Assembly (NCBI RefSeq): GCF_004025585.1
Contig: NZ_QTZO01000001.1
Location: 310,001-374,000, forward strand
DNA length: 64,000 nucleotides
Reading direction: 5' to 3'
From: Pseudodesulfovibrio sp. S3
GTDB taxonomy: Bacteria > Desulfobacterota > Desulfovibrionia > Desulfovibrionales > Desulfovibrionaceae
How positions within the stretch are numbered: the first letter of the stretch is position 1; each line of letters opens with the position of its first letter. The translations under genes were made by a program, and so were the position numbers. Below are positions 50,756-59,373 of the stretch, in pieces. The notes under the pieces are model-generated. The model made no database searches and was not told where the DNA came from. It worked only from the letters and a program-made list of their open reading frames with translations.

Positions 50756-52101
50756 TGAGTGGTGCTATCCGTATCCTTGCCGTGGACGACAGCAAGTCCA
50801 CCCTGGAGGTGCTCAAGCGAAACCTTCAACCCGCGGGCTACGAGGTCTTTACCTGCAATCGGGTGGATGAGGCCCTGGCCTTGTTGGAGGATCTGACCAT
50901 AGACCTGGTCATCACCGACTATCGGATGCCTGTGTCTTCGGGGTTGGATCTCATCAAGCACGTACGGGCCAACCTTCCTGATGTGGAAATAATGATGATC
51001 ACCGGCTATCCTTCCATCCCCGGAGCCGTGGAAGCCATCAAGGACGGGGCAGGGGAGTACTTGGCCAAACCGTTCACCACGGAGGAGCTGCTGTCCTCGG
51101 TGAATCGCATTGTGGAGCGTTTGCAGAGAAGGCGCGTGCTTGCATCGGCAGACACCCCGCCACATAATTTCGGCATCATCGGCACCTCTCCGGAGATGGA
51201 GCATGTCTTTCAGCGGATCAGCAAGGCTTCGGCTACTGACGCCAATGTCCTGATCAGTGGCGAGTCCGGTACGGGCAAGGAGTTGGTGGCTCGGGCAGTG
51301 CACTACAACAGTGACCGCCGGACCGCTTCATTCGTGCCGGTCAACTGCACGGCCATTCCGGACAGCCTGGTGGAGAGCGAGCTTTTCGGGCACGTCAAGG
51401 GTGCCTTTACCGGCGCCAAGGAGTCCCGGGCCGGGTTTTTCGAGGCAGCCAACGGAGGTTCCATCTTCCTGGACGAAATCGGTGACACCAGTCCCAGTAT
51501 GCAGGCCAAACTGCTCAGGGTCATCCAGTCCAAGGAGTTCTGCAAGGTTGGGTCCAGCATAGTGAAGACCGTGGATGTGCGCATCCTGGCGGCAACTCAC
51601 AAGGACCTGCGCCGCATGGTGGATGAAGGGACCTTCCGCGAGGACCTTTACTACCGCATCAATGTGGTGGACATTAAGGTTCCGCCTTTGTACGAACGCG
51701 GTGACGACATGTTCGTGCTCATCAACCACTTTTTGGCGCAGTTCTCCAAGGTCATGCACCGGACACCGCCGAGTCTTACGGATGAAGCCCTGCAGGCGCT
51801 ACGGAGGCACGACTGGCCCGGCAACGTCCGAGAGCTGGAGAATCTCATTCAGCGGCTGGTCGTCATCGTGGATCATGACCCCATCGAAATCACGGACCTG
51901 CCCGAGACCATGCGGTTCAGTTTGCCCAGGGAGGGGAGCGTCAACCGTACGCTCGATGAAGTGGAATTCGAACATATCAAGAATGTTCTGGTCATGACCG
52001 GGGACAACAAGAGCCGTGCTGCAGAAGTCCTTGGCATCAATCGAAAGACGCTCAGGGAAAAGCTCAAGCGAATGGAGTTGCTCAAGCATCCCGGAGATTA
52101 G
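50752..52101 (+). CDS. NtrC-family sigma-54-dependent response regulator
   Basis: A 449-residue three-domain activator. The receiver has acceptor D56 (VITDYRMP); the AAA+ domain has Walker A GESGTGKE, GAFTGA (sigma-54 contact, about 217-222), and GNVRELENLIQ; the C-terminal Fis-type HTH ends with RAAEVLGINRKTLREKLKRM. It should activate sigma-54 promoters when phosphorylated by the kinase encoded just upstream (4-base overlap). Targets are not known; the inverted repeat at 43900-43936 is a candidate binding site. Confidence 0.95.
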   Translation: MMSGAIRILAVDDSKSTLEVLKRNLQPAGYEVFTCNRVDEALALLEDLTIDLVITDYRMPVSSGLDLIKHVRANLPDVEIMMITGYPSIPGAVEAIKDGAGEYLAKPFTTEELLSSVNRIVERLQRRRVLASADTPPHNFGIIGTSPEMEHVFQRISKASATDANVLISGESGTGKELVARAVHYNSDRRTASFVPVNCTAIPDSLVESELFGHVKGAFTGAKESRAGFFEAANGGSIFLDEIGDTSPSMQAKLLRVIQSKEFCKVGSSIVKTVDVRILAATHKDLRRMVDEGTFREDLYYRINVVDIKVPPLYERGDDMFVLINHFLAQFSKVMHRTPPSLTDEALQALRRHDWPGNVRELENLIQRLVVIVDHDPIEITDLPETMRFSLPREGSVNRTLDEVEFEHIKNVLVMTGDNKSRAAEVLGINRKTLREKLKRMELLKHPGD

Positions 52102-52278
52102 CCATGCCAGTCTTGCCGGTGTGTTTCCGGCAATGGTTCCGGCGTATCCGATGAATCGGGATCAGTATGACACTTGAGGCTTGACCCGTCTCTGTGAGTG
52201 TGAGAAAGGGCGGTGCAACGTTGACCTGCTTGTCAATACGGGTATGGTTGCATTCTCGGACACTCAACAAGGCGTACC

Positions 52279-53328
52279 ATGTCTTTCATCAGGGAACATT
52301 TCATTAACGGGCACGTGCGGCACGGCCTTAAGGTCGGGCTGGCCAGTGTACTGGCGTATTATTTGTCCGGGTTTGTGGGGCTTCCCTACGCTTATTGGGC
52401 GGTCATCACCACCGTTATCGTCATGCAGATGCACGTGGCGGACTCAATCAATATGTGCCTGTATCGCTTTACCGGCACGGCCATTGGCGCGGTCATAGGC
52501 ATACTGCTCATTCTGATCTTTCCGCCCACGCCCGGCGCCACCATGCTCGGCCTTTTTGTCGGAGCCGGAGTTTGCGCCTATCTGACACGCTACAATGAGC
52601 GATTCCGCATGGCGGCCATCACTGTGGCCATCGTGTTTCTGACCAGTCTGGACGCGGAGAATCGTATCGAGTTCACCCTGTTCAGGGTGGTGGAGATCGG
52701 TGTTGGCGTACTCTGCGCGTTCGTCGTCTCGGTTGTTGTCTTGCCGAGTCGCGCCGGGGCGGTTCTGCGCGGGAAGCTGAGGGATCAGTATGAGGAACTG
52801 GCCACTCACTATACCATACTCATGGACAACTTTCTCAAGCGGCAAAAAAAGACGGACCCGGACCTGTTTTTTGATCTGGCGGTAGAGGCCCAGAAGAATC
52901 GTGAGATGTTTCATAAGGTGTTTGTCACGGAAAGTCGTTTCTTCAGGGACGACGTGAGGTTGCTCTCCCTGCAGGTGACCGTGCTTCAGTCCGTGCTCGA
53001 GCGGCTTCAATCCATGCCCATCCTGTTGAACGACGTGGAGGGTGATGGGTTTGACATTATCATGGCCCCTGAGCTTACCAGATTGGCCAAGGCCACTTCC
53101 GAGGCCTTGCGGGCCATTGGTCAGGGTGTTCCGCACGACACCCACGAGCTGGCTGCGGCTGTGGACGTCATTGAAAACCGTTTCATCGAGCTGCGAAGCC
53201 AGGGGGTGACCGGACGTTTCTCTGCCCGCCGTCTTTTTCAGGTGCTCAGTTTTATCAACACCTCCCAACACCTTGGCGAATACGTTCTCGGCGTGCTCAA
53301 CAAACCGGAGATGGCCCAATTGAAATAG
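52279..53328 (+). CDS. FUSC/aromatic acid exporter-type membrane protein
   Basis: A 349-residue protein with about six N-terminal helices (HGLKVGLASVLAYYLSGFVG, YWAVITTVIVMQ, TGTAIGAVIGILLILIF, and so on to about residue 160) followed by a soluble helical C-terminal domain of about 190 residues. The pattern and the YWAVITTVIVMQ segment match FUSC-type (YccS/AaeB-like) proteins implicated in efflux. Monocistronic, with its own terminator. Confidence 0.8.
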   Translation: MSFIREHFINGHVRHGLKVGLASVLAYYLSGFVGLPYAYWAVITTVIVMQMHVADSINMCLYRFTGTAIGAVIGILLILIFPPTPGATMLGLFVGAGVCAYLTRYNERFRMAAITVAIVFLTSLDAENRIEFTLFRVVEIGVGVLCAFVVSVVVLPSRAGAVLRGKLRDQYEELATHYTILMDNFLKRQKKTDPDLFFDLAVEAQKNREMFHKVFVTESRFFRDDVRLLSLQVTVLQSVLERLQSMPILLNDVEGDGFDIIMAPELTRLAKATSEALRAIGQGVPHDTHELAAAVDVIENRFIELRSQGVTGRFSARRLFQVLSFINTSQHLGEYVLGVLNKPEMAQLK

Positions 53329-53351
53329 GTGGATTGAGCTTTGGTGCACAG

Positions 53352-53389
53352 AGGATTCACGGTGAATTGCCGCGAATCCTTTTTTTTGT
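53352..53389 (+). terminator. terminator after the FUSC-type gene
   Basis: AGGATTC and GAATCCT, with inner CGG/CCG pairs, form a stem followed by eight T. Confidence 0.85.
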
Positions 53390-53572
53390 TCATGGTGTTT
53401 GATTATGAAATTAAGAAATGACTCAATTGTTCCTTTATTTTTATTGGATGAATAAAGATTTACCCTAATCAGGTTGACATGAAGCCATGCCCGTAAGAAA
53501 TAGGAGGGTGAGGGAAGGGCTGTTGGGCAAGTTGAGAGTCATATTTTTTTAATCGAGTGGAGGAGAAATTCG

Positions 53573-54688
53573 ATGGTTCATTCTCGTTTCAGACTATTCC
53601 TGCTGTTATTTCTTTTCAGCACAGTGTTGTTGGTCGGCTCGGTCGCCTCATATGCGTGCACCGGAATGCGCGTCATTGCAAAGGACGGCTCGGTGGTGTG
53701 GGTTCGTTCCATGGAATTCGGCACTTCAACCAAATCCGATATCATGATCGTGCCGCGAGGCATGGCATGGACTTCCTCGGCCCCCGACGGGAAAAAAGGC
53801 ATGCAGTGGACCAATAAATATGCCTTCGTCGGTCCCAACGGATTTGCAATGGAGAGTCCCCTTGAGGGCATGAACGAGAAGGGCCTGTACGTTGGCGGTT
53901 TTTGGATGGCGGCAGGGGAGTCGGAGTATCCCAAGATCAAGCCTGCCGATTATTCCCAGACAATATCCCAGGCTGACTTTGGAGCCTGGCTCCTGGGCAA
54001 TTGTGCCTCGGTGGCTGAAGTGAAGGAAAGGGTCCCCCAATTGAAGCTGACCGGAGTTGAGGTTGAGTTTCTTCATATGTCCCCGCTCGTCCACTGGTCC
54101 GTGGTGGATGCGAGCGGCAAGGCCGTTGTTATCGAGTCCATAGGCGGGGTGATTACGGTTTCGGAAAATCCTGTGGGCGTTTTCACCAATGCCCCGTCGT
54201 TCGGTTGGCATCTGAACCACCTGCGCATGTATATAAATTTGCGTCCGGACAATGTGCAGCCCTTCAAGCTCGGTGATTACAAGATCACGCCGTTGGGGCA
54301 GGGAACGGGGCTGCTCGGGTTGCCCGGCGACCAGACTCCGCCTTCACGGTTTGTGCGGGCTGCTTTCTATGCCAACACTGCGCTTCAACCCGAGGATGCG
54401 GATGGCTCCGTGACTCTGGGCATGAACCTGATCGCCAACTTCTCCATCCCCAAGGGACTGTCCAGCGGGATCGGCGGCGACGGGAAACAGGAATTCGACT
54501 ATACGCAGTGGACCACTGTATACGATTTCAACAGAAAAGCCCTGTACTTCCGGACTTATGATGATCAGGACTACAAGAAGGTCAGCTTTGACAAGCTGCC
54601 GTTGGACGGGAAGAAATTGCTCTTCATCCCCATGTGGAATGTGAAGCCGACGTACGCAGATGTGAGCGGACAGGCAAAGACGCACTAA
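53573..54688 (+). CDS. secreted choloylglycine hydrolase / penicillin V acylase family enzyme
   Basis: A 371-residue N-terminal-nucleophile amidohydrolase (C-N bond, linear amides). A Sec signal ends near SYA, exposing the catalytic Cys29 (ACTGMRV). The conserved Arg is R45 (16 residues after Cys), while the Asp usually three residues later is E48 in RSMEFG, as I recall in Gram-negative members. Other family features: MNEKGLYVGGFW, VIESIGG and VFTNAPSF. The substrate may be an acyl-homoserine lactone, penicillin V-type or bile-salt-like amide. Strong GGAGGAG precedes the start. Confidence 0.86.
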   Translation: MVHSRFRLFLLLFLFSTVLLVGSVASYACTGMRVIAKDGSVVWVRSMEFGTSTKSDIMIVPRGMAWTSSAPDGKKGMQWTNKYAFVGPNGFAMESPLEGMNEKGLYVGGFWMAAGESEYPKIKPADYSQTISQADFGAWLLGNCASVAEVKERVPQLKLTGVEVEFLHMSPLVHWSVVDASGKAVVIESIGGVITVSENPVGVFTNAPSFGWHLNHLRMYINLRPDNVQPFKLGDYKITPLGQGTGLLGLPGDQTPPSRFVRAAFYANTALQPEDADGSVTLGMNLIANFSIPKGLSSGIGGDGKQEFDYTQWTTVYDFNRKALYFRTYDDQDYKKVSFDKLPLDGKKLLFIPMWNVKPTYADVSGQAKTH

Positions 54689-54738
54689 AGAGGCGGGGTT
54701 TGTATCCCCTGTGTCTCCTTGGACGACATAATCAGGAA

Positions 54739-54774
54739 AAGGACTTGCGGAGAGTGACCGCAAGTCCTTTTTTC
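54739..54774. terminator. bidirectional terminator
   Basis: AAGGACTTGCGG and CCGCAAGTCCTT pair around AGAGTGA and are followed by TTTTT on the plus strand and TTTTCC on the minus strand. It serves the hydrolase gene and the convergent speA gene. Confidence 0.88.
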
Positions 54775-54843
54775 TGGCCGGGATGAGAAGGGGTGCCCCA
54801 TGCTGGCAGGCGAAGGAGTCGACTGGGTTTGGATGTCTCCGGT

Positions 54844-56757
54844 TTATCTTTCCAGGTAGGTGTAGCCCTGCAGGCCGCTTTTGTATGCCTGGAGGATTTC
54901 CCGTCTCTGTGCCGGAGTTATCCGGCCTTGGCGCACACTGTTTTCAGCCGTTTCCCGGAAGCGGGTCAGCAGGGCTTTGGTGTCGTATTCCACATAGGAA
55001 AGGACATCTTCCACAGTGTCGCCTTCCAATTCGCCGACAAAATCGAATTTACCGTTCTCGCCTATCCTGACAGTGACGACATTGGTGTCACCGAGCAGGT
55101 TGTGCAGGTCGCCGAGTGTTTCCTGGTATGCCCCGACAAGGAAAGCGCCAAGGTGGTATTCTTCAGAATTCTTCAATGGATGCAGAGGCATTGTTCGTTT
55201 GACGCCCTGTCGGTCGATGAACCGGTCGATCTTGCCGTCGCAGTCGCAGGTGATGTCGGCCAGGAATCCCTCGCGGGTCGGTGCTTCGCCGAGCCTGTGT
55301 ACCGGCATGATCGGGAAGAGCTGTCCGATGGCCCATGCGTCGGGCAAAGATTGGAACACACTGAAATTGCAGTAGTAAATGTCGGAAAGTGTTTGAATGA
55401 CGCCCTCAAGCTCTTGGGGGATAGTGGGCAGGTCCCTGGCGATTGTCGCGATGCGCTGGATGGTTTGCCAGAATACGTTTTCCCCCAGAGCGCGTTCCCG
55501 AAAGGATATATTGCCTTGATTGAAGGCCTGACGGACTTCATCCCGGTAGTAGAGGATGTCGTTGTAGCAGGTTTGGACATTGCGCAGATTCAAGGACTGC
55601 ATTGTTTCGTGAAGGTGCAGGATGTGAATATAGGTATCTTGAGGCAGTTCTTTTGGAAGCGGCTCCGGTACGAAGCGGGCGGTATCCAGTACATTGAAGA
55701 GCAGTATGGAATAGTACGCGACCAGTGCCCGACCCGATTCGGTGATGATGGTCGGATGCGGCACACCCTGTTCGTCGAGTACGGTCATGACGCCTTCGAC
55801 CACATCGACACAGTATTCATCTACTGAATAGTTGCGGCTGCTCATGAAGTTGGTCTTTGTGCCGTCGTAATCTACGGCAAGACCACCGCCGAGGTCGAGG
55901 TAGCGCATTCCGGCGCCTTCTGCCACCAAGCCTGCATAGACTCGGCTTGCTTCGGCCACACCGCTACGGATTTCGCGGATGTTGGGAATCTGCGAGCCCA
56001 GGTGGTAATGAAGCAGTTGCAGACAATCGAGCATCCCGGCTTCCTTGAGGCTGTCGATGCTGTCGATGACCTGCGCTGCATTGAGGCCGAAGATGGAACG
56101 GTCGCCGCCGGAATCGGCCCAAAGGCCGTTGGCCTGTGTGGAGAGCTTGACGCGAACGCCAAGATTGGGCTTGACCCCAAGCGCCTTGGAGCGTTCGACA
56201 ATGAGTGGTAGTTCACCAGGCATTTCGATTACCAGTACGCAATTGAAACCCAGTTGGGTCGCGTGCAGGGCCAGGTTGATGAATTCCTCATCCTTGTACC
56301 CGTTGCATACGAGTACAGCCTCATTATCGTTGAGCATGCCCATGGCCGCAATGAGCTCGGCCTTGCTGCCGGCTTCCAATCCGTGGTGGTACTTCTTGCC
56401 ATGACGGGTCACGGCCTCCACCACCTGTTGTTGCTGGTTGACCTTGATGGGATATGCGCCAAGATACGATCCTTGGTAGTCAAGGTTCTTTATGGCTGCA
56501 ATGAAGCTGTTGTTGAGCAGGGAAATCTGTGTTTCGAGGAGGTTTTCGATGCGGAGAAGTACGGGCATGTCGAGGCCCCGCGCCTGAATGCCCGCGATTA
56601 TTTCAGGAATGCTGACCGCGTTTCCGAAGTTGCCTGGCGCAGCGGTTACCTGAAGATCACCGGACTCGGAAATGCCGAAGAAACCGGCACCCCAATCCCG
56701 AACGCCATAGAGTTCCGTGGATCGTTCAACGGTCCATCTTTCCAAGGGTGGGGTCAT
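54844..56757 (-). CDS. speA: biosynthetic arginine decarboxylase
   Basis: A 637-residue PLP enzyme converting L-arginine to agmatine for putrescine and spermidine synthesis. Family features: RSTELYGVRDWGAGFFG at the N terminus, the PLP lysine in AYPIKVNQQQ, LGSQIPNI, GGGLAVDYDG and SGRALVAY. Length fits biosynthetic SpeA (about 630-660). The start at 56757 follows GGAGGATATTTGA. Monocistronic. Confidence 0.95.
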   Translation of the reverse strand: MTPPLERWTVERSTELYGVRDWGAGFFGISESGDLQVTAAPGNFGNAVSIPEIIAGIQARGLDMPVLLRIENLLETQISLLNNSFIAAIKNLDYQGSYLGAYPIKVNQQQQVVEAVTRHGKKYHHGLEAGSKAELIAAMGMLNDNEAVLVCNGYKDEEFINLALHATQLGFNCVLVIEMPGELPLIVERSKALGVKPNLGVRVKLSTQANGLWADSGGDRSIFGLNAAQVIDSIDSLKEAGMLDCLQLLHYHLGSQIPNIREIRSGVAEASRVYAGLVAEGAGMRYLDLGGGLAVDYDGTKTNFMSSRNYSVDEYCVDVVEGVMTVLDEQGVPHPTIITESGRALVAYYSILLFNVLDTARFVPEPLPKELPQDTYIHILHLHETMQSLNLRNVQTCYNDILYYRDEVRQAFNQGNISFRERALGENVFWQTIQRIATIARDLPTIPQELEGVIQTLSDIYYCNFSVFQSLPDAWAIGQLFPIMPVHRLGEAPTREGFLADITCDCDGKIDRFIDRQGVKRTMPLHPLKNSEEYHLGAFLVGAYQETLGDLHNLLGDTNVVTVRIGENGKFDFVGELEGDTVEDVLSYVEYDTKALLTRFRETAENSVRQGRITPAQRREILQAYKSGLQGYTYLER

Positions 56758-56970
56758 TCAAATATCCTCCAGCCGAATTAGGATTTGGGAAAAAACGGTT
56801 TTTTGCATCAGCTGTTTCTGATTCTCAAACATGAAAGCGGGAGTTATGAGCGGGGTGGTCAAAAGTCAATACAAATGTACGTGCGTCTGCATATGCGGTG
56901 CGTATCAGAAGAGTCCTACCTCACTGGCAGTCTGGCGGCATGCCCATCTCAAGGCGGTGTGCAGGTGCTG

Positions 56971-57009
56971 GAAAAGAAAAGGGTTTATGGAGTGATTCCA
57001 TAAACCCTT
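56971..57009 (-). terminator. terminator, probably the original one of tRNA-Pro
   Basis: AAGGGTTTATGG and CCATAAACCCTT form a 12-bp stem with a 7-base loop; on the minus strand it is followed by TTCTTTTC. It lies just past the left direct repeat, where the tRNA 3' end would have been before insertion. Confidence 0.65.
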
Positions 57010-57013
57010 GATT

Positions 57014-57064
57014 TATCTGGTCGGGATGAGAGGATTTGAACCTCCGGTCTCTGCGTCCCGAACG
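57014..57064 (-). repeat. left copy of the 51-bp direct repeat (attachment site)
   Basis: Identical over 51 bases to 57961-58011, which covers the 3' 47 bases of the intact tRNA-Pro plus four flanking bases. This copy keeps the T arm and acceptor end of the tRNA but diverges directly after the anticodon loop (CCCGAACG then GGATGG). Confidence 0.85.
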
Positions 57065-57196
57065 GGATGGATTACGTTGTATCCTTTGTAGTCACTGTAT
57101 TTATTTTTGTATGTCACATGAAAAATACCCGTAAAATGGGTCTAAAATGTAACAAGAAATGTGACAGTATCAAGTCGTACTGTTTTGTTCTATTGA

Positions 57197-57715
57197 TTAG
57201 ACTTTTAGCCTTTTTTTTACTGTGGCTCGGTAATCAATGAAGGCTGCTTTGAATGCATCTGCGAGTATGTCGCTTTTGGGCATTACTTCTTGTTCGAACC
57301 TGACCCTTTCTCGATCCCGATCAAAGACCCCCTCCATCGTTGCGGGGTCAATAGACTGATCATCGTTACGGGTGGGTAGTCCCTCTATGGCATAGTAGCT
57401 TAGTAATTCATCGGTTGCTTTCAGTAGCTGCGTTTTTTTGTTCTCGATAATATCAAAAAGGAATTTGTTAGATGCTTTCGGTGCCTCTGAGAGATAGTGA
57501 TAAAAATTATTTCTAGCCTGACCAATATGGTAGCTTGAGCGTGCGCCTCCGTAGATTGCTCTCATAGTATTTTCGTCGGCTATGGCATCAAGCGTATGAA
57601 ATACCCTGATATCATGTTCAGTAGTGAGGTTTTTACTGTCGATATACCGCTTCGACAGGAATCCTAGGCCAAAAGTCAAAATTGGAATTCCTATGTCCTT
57701 AATTAGTTCCCACAT
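57197..57715 (-). CDS. hypothetical membrane-anchored protein carried by the tRNA-Pro element
   Basis: A 172-residue protein of unknown family. It begins with a short hydrophobic segment (DIGIPILTFGLGFLSKRY, about 7-24), followed by a soluble, charged, helix-rich region ending in TVKKRLKV. Codon use is more AT-rich than in the flanking genes. Only a weak ribosome binding site (AAGAGAT) precedes the ATG at 57715. It is the only substantial gene of the element, and thus probable cargo. No function is proposed. Confidence 0.6.
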   Translation of the reverse strand: MWELIKDIGIPILTFGLGFLSKRYIDSKNLTTEHDIRVFHTLDAIADENTMRAIYGGARSSYHIGQARNNFYHYLSEAPKASNKFLFDIIENKKTQLLKATDELLSYYAIEGLPTRNDDQSIDPATMEGVFDRDRERVRFEQEVMPKSDILADAFKAAFIDYRATVKKRLKV

Positions 57716-57801
57716 GGCAATCTCTTGGTACGGGGTTAGGACTTATAGTGGCAAGGGCTGTAGACTGATATTTAAGTATATCTTTTTATCAGAGCAATCA
57801 A

Positions 57802-57831
57802 TGAACGCACGAGGAGCAATCTATGCGTTCA
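57802..57831. repeat. inverted repeat TGAACGCA-N14-TGCGTTCA inside the element
   Basis: Two perfect 8-base arms upstream of the element's gene, in the 249-base gap before the tRNA. It may be a promoter-region operator or recombinase arm site. A 49-codon frame overlaps it but also runs through the terminator and is not counted as a gene. Confidence 0.3.
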
Positions 57832-57920
57832 GAGCGCAAAGCATATCGTTGATATTATGTCAGAATCTTGGCTTTTTTTTGATTTGGCGTTGGAAAAATG
57901 TGACAAATTATGTGATGAAC

Positions 57921-57956
57921 AGAAAAAGGCACTTACGAAAACTTCCGTAAGTGCCT
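57921..57956 (-). terminator. terminator of tRNA-Pro supplied by the element
   Basis: AGGCACTTACG and CGTAAGTGCCT form an 11-bp stem with an 8-base loop; on the minus strand it is followed by TTTTTCT. It lies 9 bases after the tRNA 3' end. Confidence 0.8.
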
Positions 57957-57960
57957 GTAA

Positions 57961-58011
57961 TATCTGGTCGGGATGAGAGGATTTGAACCTCCGGTCTCTG
58001 CGTCCCGAACG
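57961..58011 (-). repeat. right copy of the 51-bp direct repeat (inside intact tRNA-Pro)
   Basis: Exact match to 57014-57064. It covers the tRNA from the anticodon stem-loop to the CCA end plus 4 bases beyond. Confidence 0.85.
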
Positions 58012-58041
58012 CAGCGCTCTACCAGACTGAGCCACATCCCG
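57965..58041 (-). tRNA. tRNA-Pro (anticodon CGG)
   Basis: A complete 77-base cloverleaf on the minus strand with CCA encoded. Acceptor CGGGATG pairs with CATCCCG; the anticodon stem CTGCG/CGCAG holds loop TTCGGGA, anticodon CGG, reading CCG proline codons; the T arm contains GGTTCAAATCC. It is the integration site of the element to its left. Confidence 0.95.
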
Positions 58042-58276
58042 ATTGCGTGAGAGGGATGTTTAGTCCACAGGTTTCAAAAAGGCAAGGTAAAAATGCAACT
58101 TGGAGCCAAGGTTGTGGACAAAGGAATTAAAGATGCCTAAAGTCAGAATTTGAATGAATAAAAAAAGGTAGTCATGGCAGTCCGTAGGGATGTTTGCTGC
58201 AAAATGCAATCCCGGATTGGTTTGAGGACGTCGCCTGCTGATTGTCTGCCGGCATTAGCTCTAAGGAGAGTTGTTT

Positions 58277-59326
58277 GTGATTAAAGTGCTCGTCGTTGAT
58301 GATTCCGCCTTCATGCGCAAGGCCATCAGCACCATGCTCGACAAGGACCCCTCCATCGTTGTGGTGGGTGTTGCTCGTGACGGCCAGGAAGGGCTGAACA
58401 TGGTGCGCGAGCTTGATCCCGATGTCGTGACAATGGATATCGAAATGCCGAAAATGGACGGTTTGACCGCCCTTCGGCATATTATGATGGAGTCTCCCAG
58501 GCCTGTACTCATGGTCAGTTCTCTGACCACAGAGGGGGCCCAGTCCACGCTGAAGGCCATGGAGCTCGGGGCTGTTGATTTCATCCCCAAGCAATTATCC
58601 AAAGTATCTTTGGATATTATCAAGATCGAGAAGGATCTGATCGAAAAGGTCAAAGCCGTTGCCGCGCGCAAGATGCGGCATGTGGTGGCCCGAACTGCGG
58701 TCCGCCCCAAACTTAAACCGGCTGCACCTTTCGCGCGTCCGACCGGTCGACCTCTACGGGATGTTGTCGTCATTGGCGTGTCCACGGGGGGACCTCCGGT
58801 GGTGCAGAAGATTTTGTCTTCGCTTCCTGCCGATTTCCCGGCCGGTATCGTTATCGCCCAACATATGCCTGCCGCATTTACTGGTCCTTTTGCCGCGCGT
58901 CTGGACAGTGTCAGCAATATCAAGGTCAAGGAGGCCGAGACCGGTGACGTGCTCAAGGCCGGACACGCCTTTGTGGCTCCTGGCGGAAGGCATGTGATCC
59001 TTGACCAGAAAATCAGTCGTATCGATTTGATCGTTTCCGAAGAGCCTCGGGAAGCCTTGTACAAACCTTCAGCCAATGTGCTCATCAGTTCTGCAGCGGA
59101 AGCCGTGGGACGTCGGGGGCTCGGTGTGATCCTGACCGGCATGGGCAACGATGGATGTGAAGGAATACGTGATCTCAAGGCTAAAGGGGGCCGTGCCCTG
59201 GCCCAGAGTGATTCCACCTGCGTGGTGTACGGTATGCCCAAGGCCGTTGTTGACGAGAACCTTGTCGATGAGGTTGTTGATCTTGACGATATGGCCGAGT
59301 CCATCATCGCGAATTTATTCAAGTAG
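58277..59326 (+). CDS. cheB: chemotaxis response regulator protein-glutamate methylesterase CheB
   Basis: A 349-residue protein that demethylates and deamidates chemoreceptors. The receiver domain has D9-type acidic residues and acceptor D54 (VTMDIEMPKMDG). The methylesterase domain carries the catalytic Ser in GVSTGGPP, His in AQHMP and Asp in GMGNDG. GTG 58277 has AAGGAGAG at proper distance; TTG 58271 is too close to it. First gene of the chemosensory cluster with cheR, cheY and cheA. Confidence 0.94.
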   Translation: MIKVLVVDDSAFMRKAISTMLDKDPSIVVVGVARDGQEGLNMVRELDPDVVTMDIEMPKMDGLTALRHIMMESPRPVLMVSSLTTEGAQSTLKAMELGAVDFIPKQLSKVSLDIIKIEKDLIEKVKAVAARKMRHVVARTAVRPKLKPAAPFARPTGRPLRDVVVIGVSTGGPPVVQKILSSLPADFPAGIVIAQHMPAAFTGPFAARLDSVSNIKVKEAETGDVLKAGHAFVAPGGRHVILDQKISRIDLIVSEEPREALYKPSANVLISSAAEAVGRRGLGVILTGMGNDGCEGIRDLKAKGGRALAQSDSTCVVYGMPKAVVDENLVDEVVDLDDMAESIIANLFK

Positions 59327-59373
59327 AAAACAAACAAGGATCCATGAATCCACATAGTGGGAGGGCTGACGAA

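Larger units (their letters stand above)
56758..57196. other. gap between speA and the element gene
   Basis: This 439-base stretch has no convincing gene. It holds the displaced tRNA terminator (56971-57009), the left direct repeat of the element (57014-57064) and about 130 bases of low-GC element DNA with an inverted pair TGTCACAT (57112-57119) / ATGTGACA (57159-57166). Confidence 0.6.
57014..58011. mobile_element. small integrated element at tRNA-Pro
   Basis: About 950 bases lie between two 51-bp direct repeats of the tRNA-Pro 3' end, the standard footprint of site-specific integration by a tyrosine recombinase. The interior is visibly AT-richer than the neighbouring genes and carries one gene (57197-57715). 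No integrase or other mobility gene is present, so it is a remnant or a non-autonomous element. It supplies the terminator now next to the tRNA. Confidence 0.75.

Noticed and set aside
57801-57950. 49-codon frame upstream of the tRNA in the element
   Set aside because: It runs through the terminator stem and has no homology features, although an AGAG-type site is nearby.
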